DNA of 39,963 bases from positions 1-39,963 of the forward strand of contig JAQGJU010000117.1 of the NCBI GenBank assembly GCA_028290465.1, in the 5' to 3' direction. A program made the translations under genes and the position numbers. The notes under the pieces were generated by a model. It did not search any database, had not been told where the DNA came from, and saw only the letters and a program-made list of their open reading frames with translations. The stretch comes from Xanthobacteraceae bacterium (GTDB lineage Bacteria > Pseudomonadota > Alphaproteobacteria > Rhizobiales > Xanthobacteraceae). This document shows positions 7,319-16,102 of the stretch, in pieces (position 1 is the stretch's first letter; every line of letters starts with the position of its first letter).

Positions 7319-8866
7319 ATGCGTATCGACGCCCGAGCCGACGCCCAGACACATGCTGAAGTGTTCGTGATCGGCGCTGGGCCCGCCGGTCTCACGGCGG
7401 CCTATTGCCTGACCAAAGAAACACCCTCGGTCATCGTCATCGAGAAAGACCCGGTCTATGTCGGCGGCATCAGCCGCACGGTGAGCTATAACGGCTTCCT
7501 GTTCGACATCGGCGGGCATCGGTTCTTTTCCAAGGCCAAGGAAGTCGTCGACCTGTGGCAGGAAATCCTGCCCGACGATTTCATCGAACGGCCGCGGCTG
7601 TCGCGCATCTTCTATGGCGGCAAATATTATTGCTATCCGCTGAACGCGTTCGAGGCGCTGGCCAATCTCGGCATCGTGCGCAGCGCCGCCTGCATGCTGT
7701 CCTTCGCCTATGCCAAGACATTCCCGATCAAGGACGCGCGCACCTTTCATCAATGGGTGCGCAACCAGTTCGGCGAGATGCTGTTCTCGATCTTCTTCAA
7801 GACCTACACCGAAAAGGTGTGGGGCATGTCGTGCGACGAAATTTCCGCCGACTGGGCCGCGCAGCGCATCAAGGGCTTGGACCTGGGCGTCGCGGTGTGG
7901 AATGCGCTCAAGCGCGCCATTCTGCCGAGCCGGCCCACGAAAGCGAAAGCCGGCGAGCCGGTAGTGAAGTCGCTGATTGGCAGCTTCCTGTATCCACGCA
8001 AGGGCCCCGGCATGATGTGGGAAGCCGCGGCCCGCAAGGTGATCGAGCGCGGCGGCCAAGTGCTGATGGGCCGCGAACTGACCAAGCTGGCTTACGATGC
8101 CGCGACCAAGCTGTGGACCATTTCGGTCACGACCGTTGAAGGCAAGATCGAAACCTACACGGCGCGCCATGTCGTATCGTCCGCGCCGGTGCGCGAGCTG
8201 ACCGAAAAGCTGTCGCCGTCGCCGATGTCGCGCCTGCATGCGCGCGAGTTGCGCTACCGCGATTTTCTCACGGTCGCCCTGATGGTCAACAAGCCGGACC
8301 TGTTCCCGGACAACTGGATCTACATCCATGATCCGTCCGTGAAGGTCGGACGTGTGCAGAATTTCCGCTCCTGGTCGCCCGAACTGGTGCGGCCCGGCAT
8401 GTGCTGCCTGGGCCTGGAATATTTCTGCTTCGAAGGCGACGGGCTGTGGAACGCGTCGGACGCCGATCTGATCGAACTCGCCAAACAGGAAATCGCCAAG
8501 ATCGGCCTGATCCAAGCGAGCGACGTGGTCGACGCCTGCGTGGTGCGCCAGCCCAAAGCCTATCCGGTGTATGACGACAGCTACCGCGACAACATGGCGA
8601 TGGTCCGGCTGGATCTCGAGCACAGCTTCCCGACGCTGCACATGGTCGGCCGCAACGGCATGCACAAATACAACAATCAGGACCACGCGATGATGACCGC
8701 GATGCTGACGGCGCGGAACATCCTGGCCGGCCAGCGGATCTACGATATTTGGGACGTCAACGAGGACGCCGAATATCACGAGGCCGGCGATTCGGGCGCG
8801 CAGGAGGCGCTGCGCAGCGAACGTATGGTGCCGCGCAAGGTCAGCGACGACACCAAGGCGGCGTGA
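7319..8866 (+). CDS. NAD(P)/FAD-dependent oxidoreductase, UDP-galactopyranose mutase / protoporphyrinogen-oxidase-like
   Basis: About 515 residues. Near the N-terminus VIGAGPAGLTAAYCL is the dinucleotide-binding GxGxxG loop, followed by the acidic VIEKD that holds the ribose. GGHRFFSK and TEKVWGMSCDEISADWAAQRIKGL are typical of a bacterial amine-oxidase-like family often found beside family 2 glycosyltransferases. The C-terminus GRNGMHKYNNQDHAMMTAM is the second FAD-contact block. It probably acts in the cytoplasm on a nucleotide- or lipid-linked sugar (inference from relatives and neighbours). The ATG at 7319 is chosen over a TTG at 7238. It diverges from the GT-C/GT2/GT87 run. Substrate unknown. 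Confidence 0.8.
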   Translation: MRIDARADAQTHAEVFVIGAGPAGLTAAYCLTKETPSVIVIEKDPVYVGGISRTVSYNGFLFDIGGHRFFSKAKEVVDLWQEILPDDFIERPRLSRIFYGGKYYCYPLNAFEALANLGIVRSAACMLSFAYAKTFPIKDARTFHQWVRNQFGEMLFSIFFKTYTEKVWGMSCDEISADWAAQRIKGLDLGVAVWNALKRAILPSRPTKAKAGEPVVKSLIGSFLYPRKGPGMMWEAAARKVIERGGQVLMGRELTKLAYDAATKLWTISVTTVEGKIETYTARHVVSSAPVRELTEKLSPSPMSRLHARELRYRDFLTVALMVNKPDLFPDNWIYIHDPSVKVGRVQNFRSWSPELVRPGMCCLGLEYFCFEGDGLWNASDADLIELAKQEIAKIGLIQASDVVDACVVRQPKAYPVYDDSYRDNMAMVRLDLEHSFPTLHMVGRNGMHKYNNQDHAMMTAMLTARNILAGQRIYDIWDVNEDAEYHEAGDSGAQEALRSERMVPRKVSDDTKAA

Positions 8867-8912
8867 CACAAATCGGGTTGCGCGAAGCGCGAACGTCATT
8901 ACCTATCGTCCT

Positions 8913-9500
8913 ATGCTCCGCCCCGGCTATCTCGACCGTCCCGCCCAAGAGGCTCTGCTTGCCGCGATCCGCGATGTGATCGCGCAAGCGCCGCTCTATG
9001 TGCCGCGCATGCCGAAGACCGGGAAACCGTTCTCGGTGCGCATGACCAATTGCGGACCGCTCGGCTGGGTCTCGGATGAGCGCGGCTACCGCTATCAGCC
9101 GACCCATCCGGAAACCGGGACGCCGTGGCCGGCGATACCCGACAGCCTGCTGCGCGCCTGGACCGACATCGGCGGCCATGAAGCGCCGCCTGAAGCGTGT
9201 CTGGTCAATTTCTACGCGCCGACCGCCCGCATGGGCCTGCATCAGGATCGCGACGAAGGCGACTTCACCGCGCCGGTGGTGTCGCTGTCGCTTGGCGACA
9301 CGTGTCTGTTCCGCATCGGCGGCACGCAACGCACCGACAAGACCCGTTCGTTCCGGCTGGCGTCCGGCGATGCGATGGTGCTGGCCGGCGAACAGCGCCT
9401 CGCCTTTCACGGCGTCGATCGCATCATTGCCGGTACCTCGACGCTGCTCGGCGAGCCGGGGCGGATCAACCTGACGCTGCGGCGCGTCGGCGCGTTTTAA
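8913..9500 (+). CDS. alkB: AlkB-type DNA/RNA oxidative demethylase
   Basis: 195 residues, close to the usual bacterial AlkB length. The Fe(II) ligands are H110 and D112 (LHQDRDE) and H166 (AFHGVDR). The 2-oxoglutarate arginines lie in RINLTLRR (R184, R190, with N186 and T188). NFYAP before the iron site is also typical. The enzyme removes 1-methyladenine and 3-methylcytosine from nucleic acid by oxidative dealkylation in the cytoplasm. No ada gene is nearby, so this copy is not in an ada-alkB operon here. It starts 46 bp after the FAD oxidoreductase gene and could be co-transcribed with it. Confidence 0.95.
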   Translation: MLRPGYLDRPAQEALLAAIRDVIAQAPLYVPRMPKTGKPFSVRMTNCGPLGWVSDERGYRYQPTHPETGTPWPAIPDSLLRAWTDIGGHEAPPEACLVNFYAPTARMGLHQDRDEGDFTAPVVSLSLGDTCLFRIGGTQRTDKTRSFRLASGDAMVLAGEQRLAFHGVDRIIAGTSTLLGEPGRINLTLRRVGAF

Positions 9501-9690
9501 TGCGCAGCCGAATAGGCCTGCGCTATCGCCGTGTGGCGAGATCAAGGCAGCGGACGCGTTACTGGCCGGCTATCGGCGCGCATCTGTTTCCGCTAGATCA
9601 ATATCGGACGATGGCGGCCACCGTTTCGCCCTCCGGCAATGTAATCCATCGATCCAGAACCCACGAATTTCTGCGCACAAGGACGGCTTC

Positions 9691-10656
9691 ATGAAACAAC
9701 GGCTTGCCGGCTCGGTCACTCCGATGCTGACGATGGTAATGGCGTTGATGGTATTCGCCGCCGCGCCGGCGCGCGCCGCCGAGCCGGCATTTCCGCCGGG
9801 CTCCAAGCTTGGCCTGGCGCCGCCTCCCGGTATGGAGCTCAGCAAGAATTTCGTCGGCTTCGAGGATCGCGCCACCAACAGCGCGGCCTTGGTGATCGCC
9901 CTGCCGCCCGAAGCCTACGAGGCGATGGATAAATCGGCCACGCTAGAAAATCTGCAAAAGGAAGGCATCACCGCGCAGCCACGCGAGCCGCTGACCTATC
10001 CGTTCGGCAAAGGCTTCCTGCTGAAGGGTCAGCACGAGGCGGCCGGCATCAAGATGACCAAATGGCTGGCCGTCGTCGGCGCGCCGGGCTTCACCGCGCT
10101 GGTGACGTTGCAGGTGCCGGATACGGCGCGCGCCACCTATACGGATGCCGTGTTGCAGGCGACCGTCGCCAGCCTGACGGTGCGCGACAGCGTGCCGAGC
10201 GCCGAGCAGCTCGGGCTGGTGCCGTTCAAGCTCACGCAGCTAGCCGATTTCCGGATCGGCAGCGTGGTGCCGGGACGCGCCATCATGCTGACCGACGCCC
10301 AGCAGGGCACCAATGACTCCTTCGAGGCGCCCCGCATGGTGATCAGCGCCGCGCCCGGCCAATCGCCCGACAACGAAGATCGCGACGTGTTCGCGCGCCG
10401 CATCTTCTCCAGCCTGCCGGGCATCAAGGAAGTACGCATCAGCAATGCCGAGCCGCTGCGGATCGGCGGCCAGCAGGGCTATCAGATCCTCGCGACCGCC
10501 AAGGACGTGCGCACCGACGCCGATATCTCATTGGTGCAGTGGCTGCGCTTCGGGTCCGGCGGTTTTCTGCACGTGGTCGCGACCGCGCCGACGCCGCGTT
10601 GGCCCGAAGCCTATACGCGGTTCCGCGCGGTCCGCGACGGCCTCGATCCGAAATAG
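9691..10656 (+). CDS. Exported protein of unknown function
   Basis: 321 residues. A clear Sec signal peptide (basic MKQR, hydrophobic MLTMVMALMVFAAAP, cleavage near ARA-AEP at about residue 30) points to the periplasm. The mature part has no further membrane segment and no lipobox. It holds two similar-looking alpha/beta halves (PPGMELSKNFVGFEDR early; LADFRIGSVVPGRAIMLTD later), which may be a repeated fold, but I do not recognise the family. The ATG at 9691 is supported by AAGGAC ten bases upstream. A strong bidirectional terminator follows. Nothing nearby suggests its role. Confidence 0.8.
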   Translation: MKQRLAGSVTPMLTMVMALMVFAAAPARAAEPAFPPGSKLGLAPPPGMELSKNFVGFEDRATNSAALVIALPPEAYEAMDKSATLENLQKEGITAQPREPLTYPFGKGFLLKGQHEAAGIKMTKWLAVVGAPGFTALVTLQVPDTARATYTDAVLQATVASLTVRDSVPSAEQLGLVPFKLTQLADFRIGSVVPGRAIMLTDAQQGTNDSFEAPRMVISAAPGQSPDNEDRDVFARRIFSSLPGIKEVRISNAEPLRIGGQQGYQILATAKDVRTDADISLVQWLRFGSGGFLHVVATAPTPRWPEAYTRFRAVRDGLDPK

Positions 10657-10691
10657 CGCGTCGAGACGTCGGCACTGTGCTCAACAAAGAG

Positions 10692-10727
10692 AAAGGCCGT
10701 GATCGGATCCGATCACGGCCTTTTCTT
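10692..10727. terminator. Bidirectional intrinsic terminator
   Basis: A perfect 32-base palindrome (10692-10723) with halves AAAGGCCGTGATCGGA and TCCGATCACGGCCTTT is followed by TTTTCTTTT-type tracts on the forward strand and TTTCTCTTT on the reverse strand. It lies between two convergent genes (the exported protein and grpE) and would stop transcription from both. Confidence 0.9.
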
Positions 10728-10746
10728 TTGCAATAGAAATGTCGAC

Positions 10747-11400
10747 TTAAGAACCGGTCGCGCCCTGCGAGCCCGGCGAAGGCTCGGCGGCGGCGTTCGT
10801 CGCATCGCCGCCCGGCGCCACTTTCGCCGCGCCCTTCGACACGCCGACAAAGGCCGGACGCAGCACGCGGTCGCCGATCATGTAGCCCGGCTGCATCACC
10901 TGCGCGACGAAGCCGGCCGGCACCGACGGATCCGGCACTTCGTACATCGCCTGATGGATGTTCGGATCGAACTTGGCGCCCTGCGGATCGAACTTGCGCA
11001 CGCCGTTCTTCTCCAGCGCCTTGGCAAGCTCGCGCTCGGTCAACTCGACGCCTTCGATCAGCACCTGCGCGTCCTTGCTGGCACGCAATTCCGGCGGGAT
11101 GGCCTCGAGCGCGCGGCGCATATTGTCGGCGACGCCCAAGATGTCGCGGGCAAAACCGGCAACCCCGTAGCTGCGTGCATCGGCGACTTCGCGCTCGGTC
11201 CGGCGCCGCAGGTTTTCCATTTCGGCCAGCGTGCGCAGCAGCTTGTCCTTGAACTCGGCGGCTTCGCGGGCCAGCGCCTCGGCCGGATCGACGGCCTGCT
11301 GTTCCGGCGCCAGGGCTTCGGGCGCAGCGTTGGCCTGGGCCTCCACTTCGTCGGTCTGCGCGGCCGCGGCGGCATTGGCGCGAGCGGTCGGGTCCGTCAT
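10747..11400 (-). CDS. grpE: Nucleotide exchange factor GrpE
   Basis: 217 residues. The N-terminal 50 residues are Ala/Gln/Glu-rich and disordered-looking. The coiled-coil [23 protein letters not shown] and the beta-domain block [14 protein letters not shown] with [19 protein letters not shown] identify GrpE. It releases ADP from DnaK. The ATG at 11400 follows TAGGAATG, a plausible ribosome site; the longer frame to 11490 is not supported. It lies 124 bp downstream of hrcA on the same strand and has its own heat-shock-like promoter candidate in that gap. In related genomes, as I recall, dnaK lies close to grpE; here about 10 kb separates them. Confidence 0.97.
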   Translation of the reverse strand: MTDPTARANAAAAAQTDEVEAQANAAPEALAPEQQAVDPAEALAREAAEFKDKLLRTLAEMENLRRRTEREVADARSYGVAGFARDILGVADNMRRALEAIPPELRASKDAQVLIEGVELTERELAKALEKNGVRKFDPQGAKFDPNIHQAMYEVPDPSVPAGFVAQVMQPGYMIGDRVLRPAFVGVSKGAAKVAPGGDATNAAAEPSPGSQGATGS

Positions 11401-11436
11401 CGTGTCATTCCTATCAAGATTGAGATTGGTTGCCCG

Positions 11437-11467
11437 GCATATCAGGGCAAAGCGACCAAAAATCAAG
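11437..11467 (-). promoter_or_regulatory. Candidate RpoH promoter of grpE
   Basis: In the hrcA-grpE gap the reverse strand reads CTTG (11467-11464), 17 bases, then CTGATATGCC. Compared with CTTG-N17-CYTATNTNNG it has one core mismatch (G for T) and lacks the distal G. The same CTTG spacing stands before dnaK, which makes joint heat-shock control plausible. Confidence 0.45.
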
Positions 11468-11524
11468 GTTCCTGAATGGCAGTCGGCCACTTCAGACCAA
11501 GCGAAATGCCCGAAGTGCCTGATT

Positions 11525-12604
11525 CTAGCCGCTCAGCAGCTTGGTCACCACTTTGGCCGTGTAGTCGACCATCGGGATGACCCGGGCATAATTCAGGCGG
11601 GTCGGCCCGATCACACCGATCACGCCGACGATACGGCCGGAACCGTCACGGTACGGCGAGATGATGGTGGACGATCCGGACAGCGAGAACAGCTTGTTTT
11701 CCGACCCGATATATATCCGGACGCCCTCGGCGCGCTCGGCCCGGCCCAGCAGGTCGATCACGCCCCGTTTGCTCTCCAATTCGTCGAACAGCAGGCGGAC
11801 CCGCTCCAAATCCTCGACCGCCCGCAGATCGTCCAGCAGATTGGCCTGTCCACGTACGATCAACTGGCGATCGTCGGTCTCGCCGCCCGACCAGCTGGCG
11901 ATGCCGGCCGCGATCACCTTCTGGGTCAAATGATCGAGTTCCGTCTTGGCGGATTCCAGCGCGGTTTCCAGTTCGGCCCGGGCCTCGACCAGGGTCTTGC
12001 CGCGGATATGGGCGTTCAGGAAGTTCGAGGCTTCGGTCAGGGCCGACGTCGGCAGTCCGACCGGCACCGGCAGGATGCGGTTTTCGACCTGACCGTCCTC
12101 GGCCACCAGCACCACCAGCGCCCGTTCGGGTTCCAGGCGGACGAACTCGATATGCTTGACCCGCACATTGTGCTTGGCCGACAGCACCACGCCGGCCGCG
12201 CGGGTAAGGCCCGACAGCAGCCCGGAGGCCTCGTTCAACACGCCCTCGACGGTCTTTCCGGCGGCCGCGACCGGCCCTTCGATGGCGCTGCGGTCGGTCT
12301 GGCTGAGATCGCCGATCTGCATCAGCGCATCGACGAAAAACCGCAGGCCGAGCTCGGTCGGCAGCCGGCCGGCGGAGGTATGCGGCGCATAGACCAGCCC
12401 AAGCTGCTCCAGATCCGACATCACGTTGCGGACCGAGGCCGGCGACAGCGTCATCGGGATGATGCGCGACAGGTTGCGCGAGCCGACCGGTTCCCCGGTG
12501 GCCAGGTAGCTCTCGACGACGCGGCGGAAGATTTCCCGAGACCGCTCATTGAGCTGCGCCAGGCTCACCTGGCTGGCCCCGATCGGAATGTCATGCGACG
12601 CCAC
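11525..12604 (-). CDS. hrcA: Heat-inducible transcription repressor HrcA
   Basis: 359 residues. The N-terminal winged helix carries [26 protein letters not shown] and [40 protein letters not shown], the classic HrcA opening. The C-terminal GAF-like half ends with [36 protein letters not shown]. HrcA represses by binding CIRCE repeats, with GroE aiding its folding. No CIRCE repeat was found in this window, so its targets (groESL in relatives) lie elsewhere. The start is GTG at 12604, with GAGGGAG eight bases before it. It diverges from rph and precedes grpE. Confidence 0.97.
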   Translation of the reverse strand: MASHDIPIGASQVSLAQLNERSREIFRRVVESYLATGEPVGSRNLSRIIPMTLSPASVRNVMSDLEQLGLVYAPHTSAGRLPTELGLRFFVDALMQIGDLSQTDRSAIEGPVAAAGKTVEGVLNEASGLLSGLTRAAGVVLSAKHNVRVKHIEFVRLEPERALVVLVAEDGQVENRILPVPVGLPTSALTEASNFLNAHIRGKTLVEARAELETALESAKTELDHLTQKVIAAGIASWSGGETDDRQLIVRGQANLLDDLRAVEDLERVRLLFDELESKRGVIDLLGRAERAEGVRIYIGSENKLFSLSGSSTIISPYRDGSGRIVGVIGVIGPTRLNYARVIPMVDYTAKVVTKLLSG

Positions 12605-12747
12605 GGCGTACTCCCTCTCCTGTTAGGAGAATTGTCCATTCGGGGCATGGAGTTCAAGCCGGACCTTGTCCCGGACGCCCCCCGCACCTAAAAGCGGGCG
12701 CGACAGGAATGATTTGCGCCTACCGCCATCAATTAGCGAGGACCGAC
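12605..12747. promoter_or_regulatory. hrcA / rph divergent promoter region
   Basis: This 143-bp gap serves two divergent genes. For rph, TTGTCC (12666-12671), 17 bases, TAAAAG (12689-12694) is a fair housekeeping promoter. For hrcA, reverse-strand TTGAAC, 17 bases, CAATTC is a weaker match. No CIRCE repeat is present, so hrcA does not look autoregulated through one. Confidence 0.4.
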
Positions 12748-13461
12748 ATGCGGCCAAGCCGCCGACAGCCCGACGAGCTGCGCGCCGTTTCCCTGGAGCG
12801 GGGGGTGGTAAAATACGCCGAGGGCTCCTGTTTCGTGAAATTCGGCGACACCCATGTGCTGGTCACGGCCAGCCTGGAAGAGCGGCTGCCGCCCTGGCTC
12901 AAGGGCCAGGGGCGCGGCTGGGTCACCGCCGAATACGGCATGCTGCCGCGCGCCACCAATACAAGGACCCGGCGCGAGGCCTCGGCCGGCAAGCAGGGCG
13001 GCCGTACCGTCGAAATTCAGCGCCTGATCGGCCGCAGCCTGCGCACCGTGGTCGACCTGCAGGCGCTCGGCGAGCGCCAGATCACGGTCGACTGCGATGT
13101 CATTCAGGCCGATGGCGGCACCCGCACGGCGTCGATCACCGGTGCGTGGGTCGCGCTGTATGACTGCATCGCCTGGATGAAGGCGCGCCAGATGTTCGCC
13201 GGCTCACCGCTGCGCGATCACGTCGCCGCGGTCTCCTGCGGCATCTACAACGGCACCTCGGTGCTCGACCTTGATTACGCCGAAGATTCGGAAGCCGATA
13301 CCGACGCCAATTTTGTCATGACCGGCGGCGGCGGCATTATCGAGGTGCAGGGCACCGCCGAGAAGACACCGTTCAGCGAAGCGCAATTGTTGGAACTGCT
13401 GGCGCTGGCCAAGAAGGGCGTCGCCAAACTGGTCGACCTGCAAAAAATGGCCGTCATGTGA
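12748..13461 (+). CDS. rph: Ribonuclease PH
   Basis: 237 residues, the family norm. The opening [12 protein letters not shown], then [50 protein letters not shown] and [10 protein letters not shown] with [19 protein letters not shown] are RNase PH core motifs, including the phosphate-binding arginines. It trims the 3' ends of tRNA precursors by phosphorolysis. The ATG at 12748 has GAGGA upstream; the 13-residue longer frame has no ribosome site. It leads a run with rdgB and hemW; a palindromic repeat separates it from rdgB. Confidence 0.97.
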   Translation: MRPSRRQPDELRAVSLERGVVKYAEGSCFVKFGDTHVLVTASLEERLPPWLKGQGRGWVTAEYGMLPRATNTRTRREASAGKQGGRTVEIQRLIGRSLRTVVDLQALGERQITVDCDVIQADGGTRTASITGAWVALYDCIAWMKARQMFAGSPLRDHVAAVSCGIYNGTSVLDLDYAEDSEADTDANFVMTGGGGIIEVQGTAEKTPFSEAQLLELLALAKKGVAKLVDLQKMAVM

Positions 13462-13464
13462 GGC

Positions 13465-13537
13465 GAGCATGATCCCGAAAAGCATGCCCTCGGACTTGAT
13501 CCGTGGGTGGAACCGGTTTTCGGATAAGATCATGCTC
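13465..13537. repeat. GAGCATGATC-type palindromic repeat between rph and rdgB
   Basis: The left arm GAGCATGATCCCGAAAA (from 13465) matches the inverse of the right arm, which ends GATCATGCTC at 13537 and includes CCGGTTTTCGG. The arms differ by a few inserted bases, and the loop is about 30 bases. It starts four bases after the rph stop. Repeats of this look are widespread in Bradyrhizobium-like genomes (from memory). It may form a hairpin between the two cistrons. Confidence 0.75.
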
Positions 13538-13568
13538 AAATGGTGATCGATTGACTCAGCACCGCACG

Positions 13569-14192
13569 ATGACCGGCCGCGTGGTGATCGCCACGCATAA
13601 TCCCGGCAAACTGCGCGAGATGACCGAGTTGCTGGCGCCATACGGCATCGAAACCGTATCGGCCGGCCTGTTGAATCTGCCTGAACCGGAAGAAACCGGC
13701 ACGACGTTCGCCGAGAACGCGCGCATCAAGGCCGAGGCCGCCACCAAGGCGTCCGGCCTGCCGGCTTTCGCCGACGATTCCGGGATCGCCGTCGCGGCGC
13801 TCGACGGCGCGCCAGGCATTCATTCGGCGCGCTGGGGCGGACGCACCAAGGACTTCAAGCTGGCGATGGACATGGTCGAGGCCAAGGTCCGCGAACGCAA
13901 TGGCGGCAAGGCCGGCAATCGCAACGCCCATTTCGTCTCGGCACTGTGCGTCGCGTGGCCGGACGGCCATGTCGAAGAATTCGAAGCCCGGGTCGATGGC
14001 GTGCTGGTATGGCCGCCGCGCGGTACCGCCGGCTTTGGCTACGATGCGATGTTCCTGCCGAACGGACATGAGCGTACCTTCGGCGAAATGACGGCCGACG
14101 AGAAACACGGCCTGCCGCCGCGCGGCCTCGGCCTGTCGCATCGGGCGCGCGCGTTTCTCAAACTCGCGGAGGCGTGCCTTGTCCGTCCCTGA
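13569..14192 (+). CDS. rdgB: RdgB/HAM1 non-canonical purine NTP pyrophosphatase
   Basis: 207 residues. The N-terminal [10 protein letters not shown], the central [37 protein letters not shown] and the C-terminal [11 protein letters not shown] are the family's substrate and metal-binding motifs. The enzyme hydrolyses ITP, dITP and XTP to monophosphates, keeping them out of nucleic acid. The ATG at 13569 begins [14 protein letters not shown], as in relatives; the upstream extension runs into the palindromic repeat. The last codons overlap the hemW start by 14 bases, so the two are translationally coupled. Confidence 0.96.
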   Translation: MTGRVVIATHNPGKLREMTELLAPYGIETVSAGLLNLPEPEETGTTFAENARIKAEAATKASGLPAFADDSGIAVAALDGAPGIHSARWGGRTKDFKLAMDMVEAKVRERNGGKAGNRNAHFVSALCVAWPDGHVEEFEARVDGVLVWPPRGTAGFGYDAMFLPNGHERTFGEMTADEKHGLPPRGLGLSHRARAFLKLAEACLVRP

Positions 14193-15336
14193 CGCACCAG
14201 CTTTCGGCGTCTATATCCACTGGCCGTTTTGCCTGTCGAAATGTCCGTATTGCGACTTCAACAGTCATGTCCGCCACGCCGCGATCGACGAGTCGCGCTA
14301 TGTGGCGGCGTTCGCGGCCGAGATTGCCACGACAGCCCAGCGCATTCCGGGCCGCACCGTGTCGTCGATCTTTTTCGGCGGCGGCACGCCGTCGCTGATG
14401 CAGCCGTCGACCGTCGCGGCGATCCTCGAAGCGATTGCCAAGCACTGGACGCTGGCACCCGATGCCGAAATCTCGCTGGAAGCCAATCCGACCAGCGTCG
14501 AGGCGACGCGGTTTCGCGGCTACCGGGCGGCCGGCGTCAATCGCGTGTCGCTCGGCGTGCAGGCGCTGAACAATCGCGAGCTCAAGTCGCTCGGCCGGCT
14601 GCATACCGCCGAGGAAGCACTGGCCGCGGTCGCCATCGCGCGCGGCATCTTCGAGCGTTATTCGTTCGACCTGATCTATGCGCGTCCCGATCAGACGCCG
14701 GCGATGTGGACCGAAGAACTCAAGCAGGCCATCGGCGAAGCCGCCGAGCACCTGTCGCTCTATCAGCTCACCATCGAGGCCGAAACGCCGTTCGCGGCGC
14801 TGCATGCCGCCGGCAAGCTGATCACGCCGAACGACGATCGCGCGCGCGAGCTGTATGACATCACGCAGGACATCTGCGGCGCCGCCGGACTGCCGGCCTA
14901 TGAAGTGTCGAACCACGCGCGGCCCGGCGCCGAGTGCCGGCACAATTTAGTTTATTGGCGCGGGCATGAATATGCCGGCATCGGACCGGGCGCCCACGGC
15001 CGGCTCGACATCGACGGCGCGCGCTACGCCACCGCGACCGAGAAGCGGCCCGAGACCTGGCTGACGCAGGTCGAGACCGTCGGGCACGGCTTGATCACCG
15101 ACGACAAGCTACTGCCCGAAGAGCGCGCCGACGAACTGTTGTTGATGGGCCTGCGGCTGACCGAAGGCATCGATCCGAAGCGCTACCAGATGATCGCCGG
15201 CCGGCCGATCGACGCTGAATGCATCGCCACGCTGCAGGCGCATGGTTTTGTCGAGACCACGGCCGATGGCCGGCTACGGGTCACACCGCCCGGCTTCCCG
15301 GTGCTCGACGCGGTGGTGGCCGATCTGGCGGCTTAG
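14179..15336 (+). CDS. hemW: HemW-type radical SAM protein (heme chaperone)
   Basis: 385 residues. The radical SAM cluster is C18-x3-C22-x2-C25 in [11 protein letters not shown]; the residue two after the third cysteine is F, not the fourth cysteine of HemN oxidases, which marks HemW. FFGGGTPS and [10 protein letters not shown] are the SAM-binding strands, and the HemN C-terminal domain follows. HemW is thought to bind and deliver heme, not to oxidise coproporphyrinogen. The start is an unusual TTG at 14179, supported by a strong CGGAGG seven bases upstream and by overlap with rdgB. No other in-frame start keeps the N-terminus. Confidence 0.93.
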   Translation: MSVPDAPAFGVYIHWPFCLSKCPYCDFNSHVRHAAIDESRYVAAFAAEIATTAQRIPGRTVSSIFFGGGTPSLMQPSTVAAILEAIAKHWTLAPDAEISLEANPTSVEATRFRGYRAAGVNRVSLGVQALNNRELKSLGRLHTAEEALAAVAIARGIFERYSFDLIYARPDQTPAMWTEELKQAIGEAAEHLSLYQLTIEAETPFAALHAAGKLITPNDDRARELYDITQDICGAAGLPAYEVSNHARPGAECRHNLVYWRGHEYAGIGPGAHGRLDIDGARYATATEKRPETWLTQVETVGHGLITDDKLLPEERADELLLMGLRLTEGIDPKRYQMIAGRPIDAECIATLQAHGFVETTADGRLRVTPPGFPVLDAVVADLAA

Positions 15337-15351
15337 CCTCATAATGCCGGG

Positions 15352-15923
15352 ATGAAAGAAGTCGTCATCCTCGGTGGGCCGAATGGGGCAGGCAAGACGA
15401 GTTGGGCTTTTGCCCGCCTGCAGCCAGCCCTTTGCATTCGTGAGTTTATTAACGCGGATGAGATCGCACGCGGTCTTTCACCATTCAATCCGGACGGTGT
15501 CGCGATTCCAGCAGGGCGCCTGCTGATCGAACGAATCATGCCCTGGCAGCGGCCGGTAGTAATTTTGCATTTGAAACAACATGCGCGGGACGAGGACATC
15601 TTCGCTTATTAAAAATGCTCCGCGAACGCGGCTATCGAATTACGTTAATCTTCTTGTGGCTGCCCTCAGTCGAGATCGCACTTGCCCGCGTTTCTCAACG
15701 TGTTGCTGAAGGCGGCCACGATATCCCGAAACCGGTCGTTATCCGCCGCTACAAAGCAGGCTTGCGCAATCTGCTGGACTTATATCTGCCCGTTGCCGAC
15801 ATCGCTTTGATCTACGATAATGCCGATAGTGGCGATGTGCTCATTGCGGAGCGCGGTGTCGATGGCCAGCTTGAGGTCTACGACCGGGAGCGCTGGAGCC
15901 AAATCGAGGAGGCAGCCAAGTGA
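15352..15923 (+). pseudogene. Zeta-toxin-like P-loop kinase, broken by a one-base deletion
   Basis: The first frame (15352-15612) has Walker A GPNGAGKT, then FINADEIARGLSPF and AGRLLIERI. It then loses frame and ends in unrelated sequence. The other frame picks up at once with ALAAAGSNFAFETT and GRGHLRLLKMLRERGYRITLIFLWLPSVEIALARVSQRV, plus GGHDIP and VIRRYKAGLRNLLDLY, all typical of zeta-toxin / UDP-sugar kinase relatives. Restoring one A near 15537 (ATC-AAT-GCC for ATC-ATG-CCC) rejoins one protein of about 190 residues. So this is either a recent pseudogene or a sequencing error. Zeta toxins phosphorylate UDP-N-acetyl sugars, but chromosomal relatives are poorly known. It is more AT-rich than its neighbours. 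The downstream 54-codon ORF overlaps its stop. Confidence 0.85.
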
Positions 15924-16084
15924 GCGATTTCACGGCTCAAGAGATTCGCGACCGTATTTTGCAAAGTCTGCGAGAGAACAGCGCGTCATTTCGACAGAAG
16001 AAAAAAGAGAAAGACCAATCTCTCAACGAGACCGTTGACACAGAACTTCGCGATAAAAAGGCTGACCTTGAGGCAAATCACTAA
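15920..16084 (+). CDS. Small charged protein coupled to the zeta-like gene (54 aa)
   Basis: The GTG at 15920 overlaps the stop of the zeta-like gene in a GTGA junction, with AGGAGGC about ten bases upstream as a strong ribosome site. The 54 residues start MSDFTAQEIRDRILQSLREN, carry the basic patch RQKKKEKD, and end LRDKKADLEANH. The protein is nearly all helix-forming and highly charged, with no cysteine, tryptophan or glycine. I do not recognise a family. Overlap and ribosome site argue that it is real and co-expressed. An antitoxin or accessory role is only an inference from position; zeta antitoxins usually lie upstream. Confidence 0.65.
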   Translation: MSDFTAQEIRDRILQSLRENSASFRQKKKEKDQSLNETVDTELRDKKADLEANH

Positions 16085-16102
16085 AGGTTTGCAGCCCCCG
16101 AT

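Noticed and set aside
7295-8899. Long reverse-strand frame opposite the FAD oxidoreductase gene
   Set aside because: It is a mirror of a high-GC coding gene; the protein is His/Arg/Ala-rich without motifs, and the forward frame has clear family signatures.
12605-12747. Search for a CIRCE operator before hrcA
   Set aside because: No TTAGCACTC-N9-GAGTGCTAA-like repeat is present here or elsewhere in the window.
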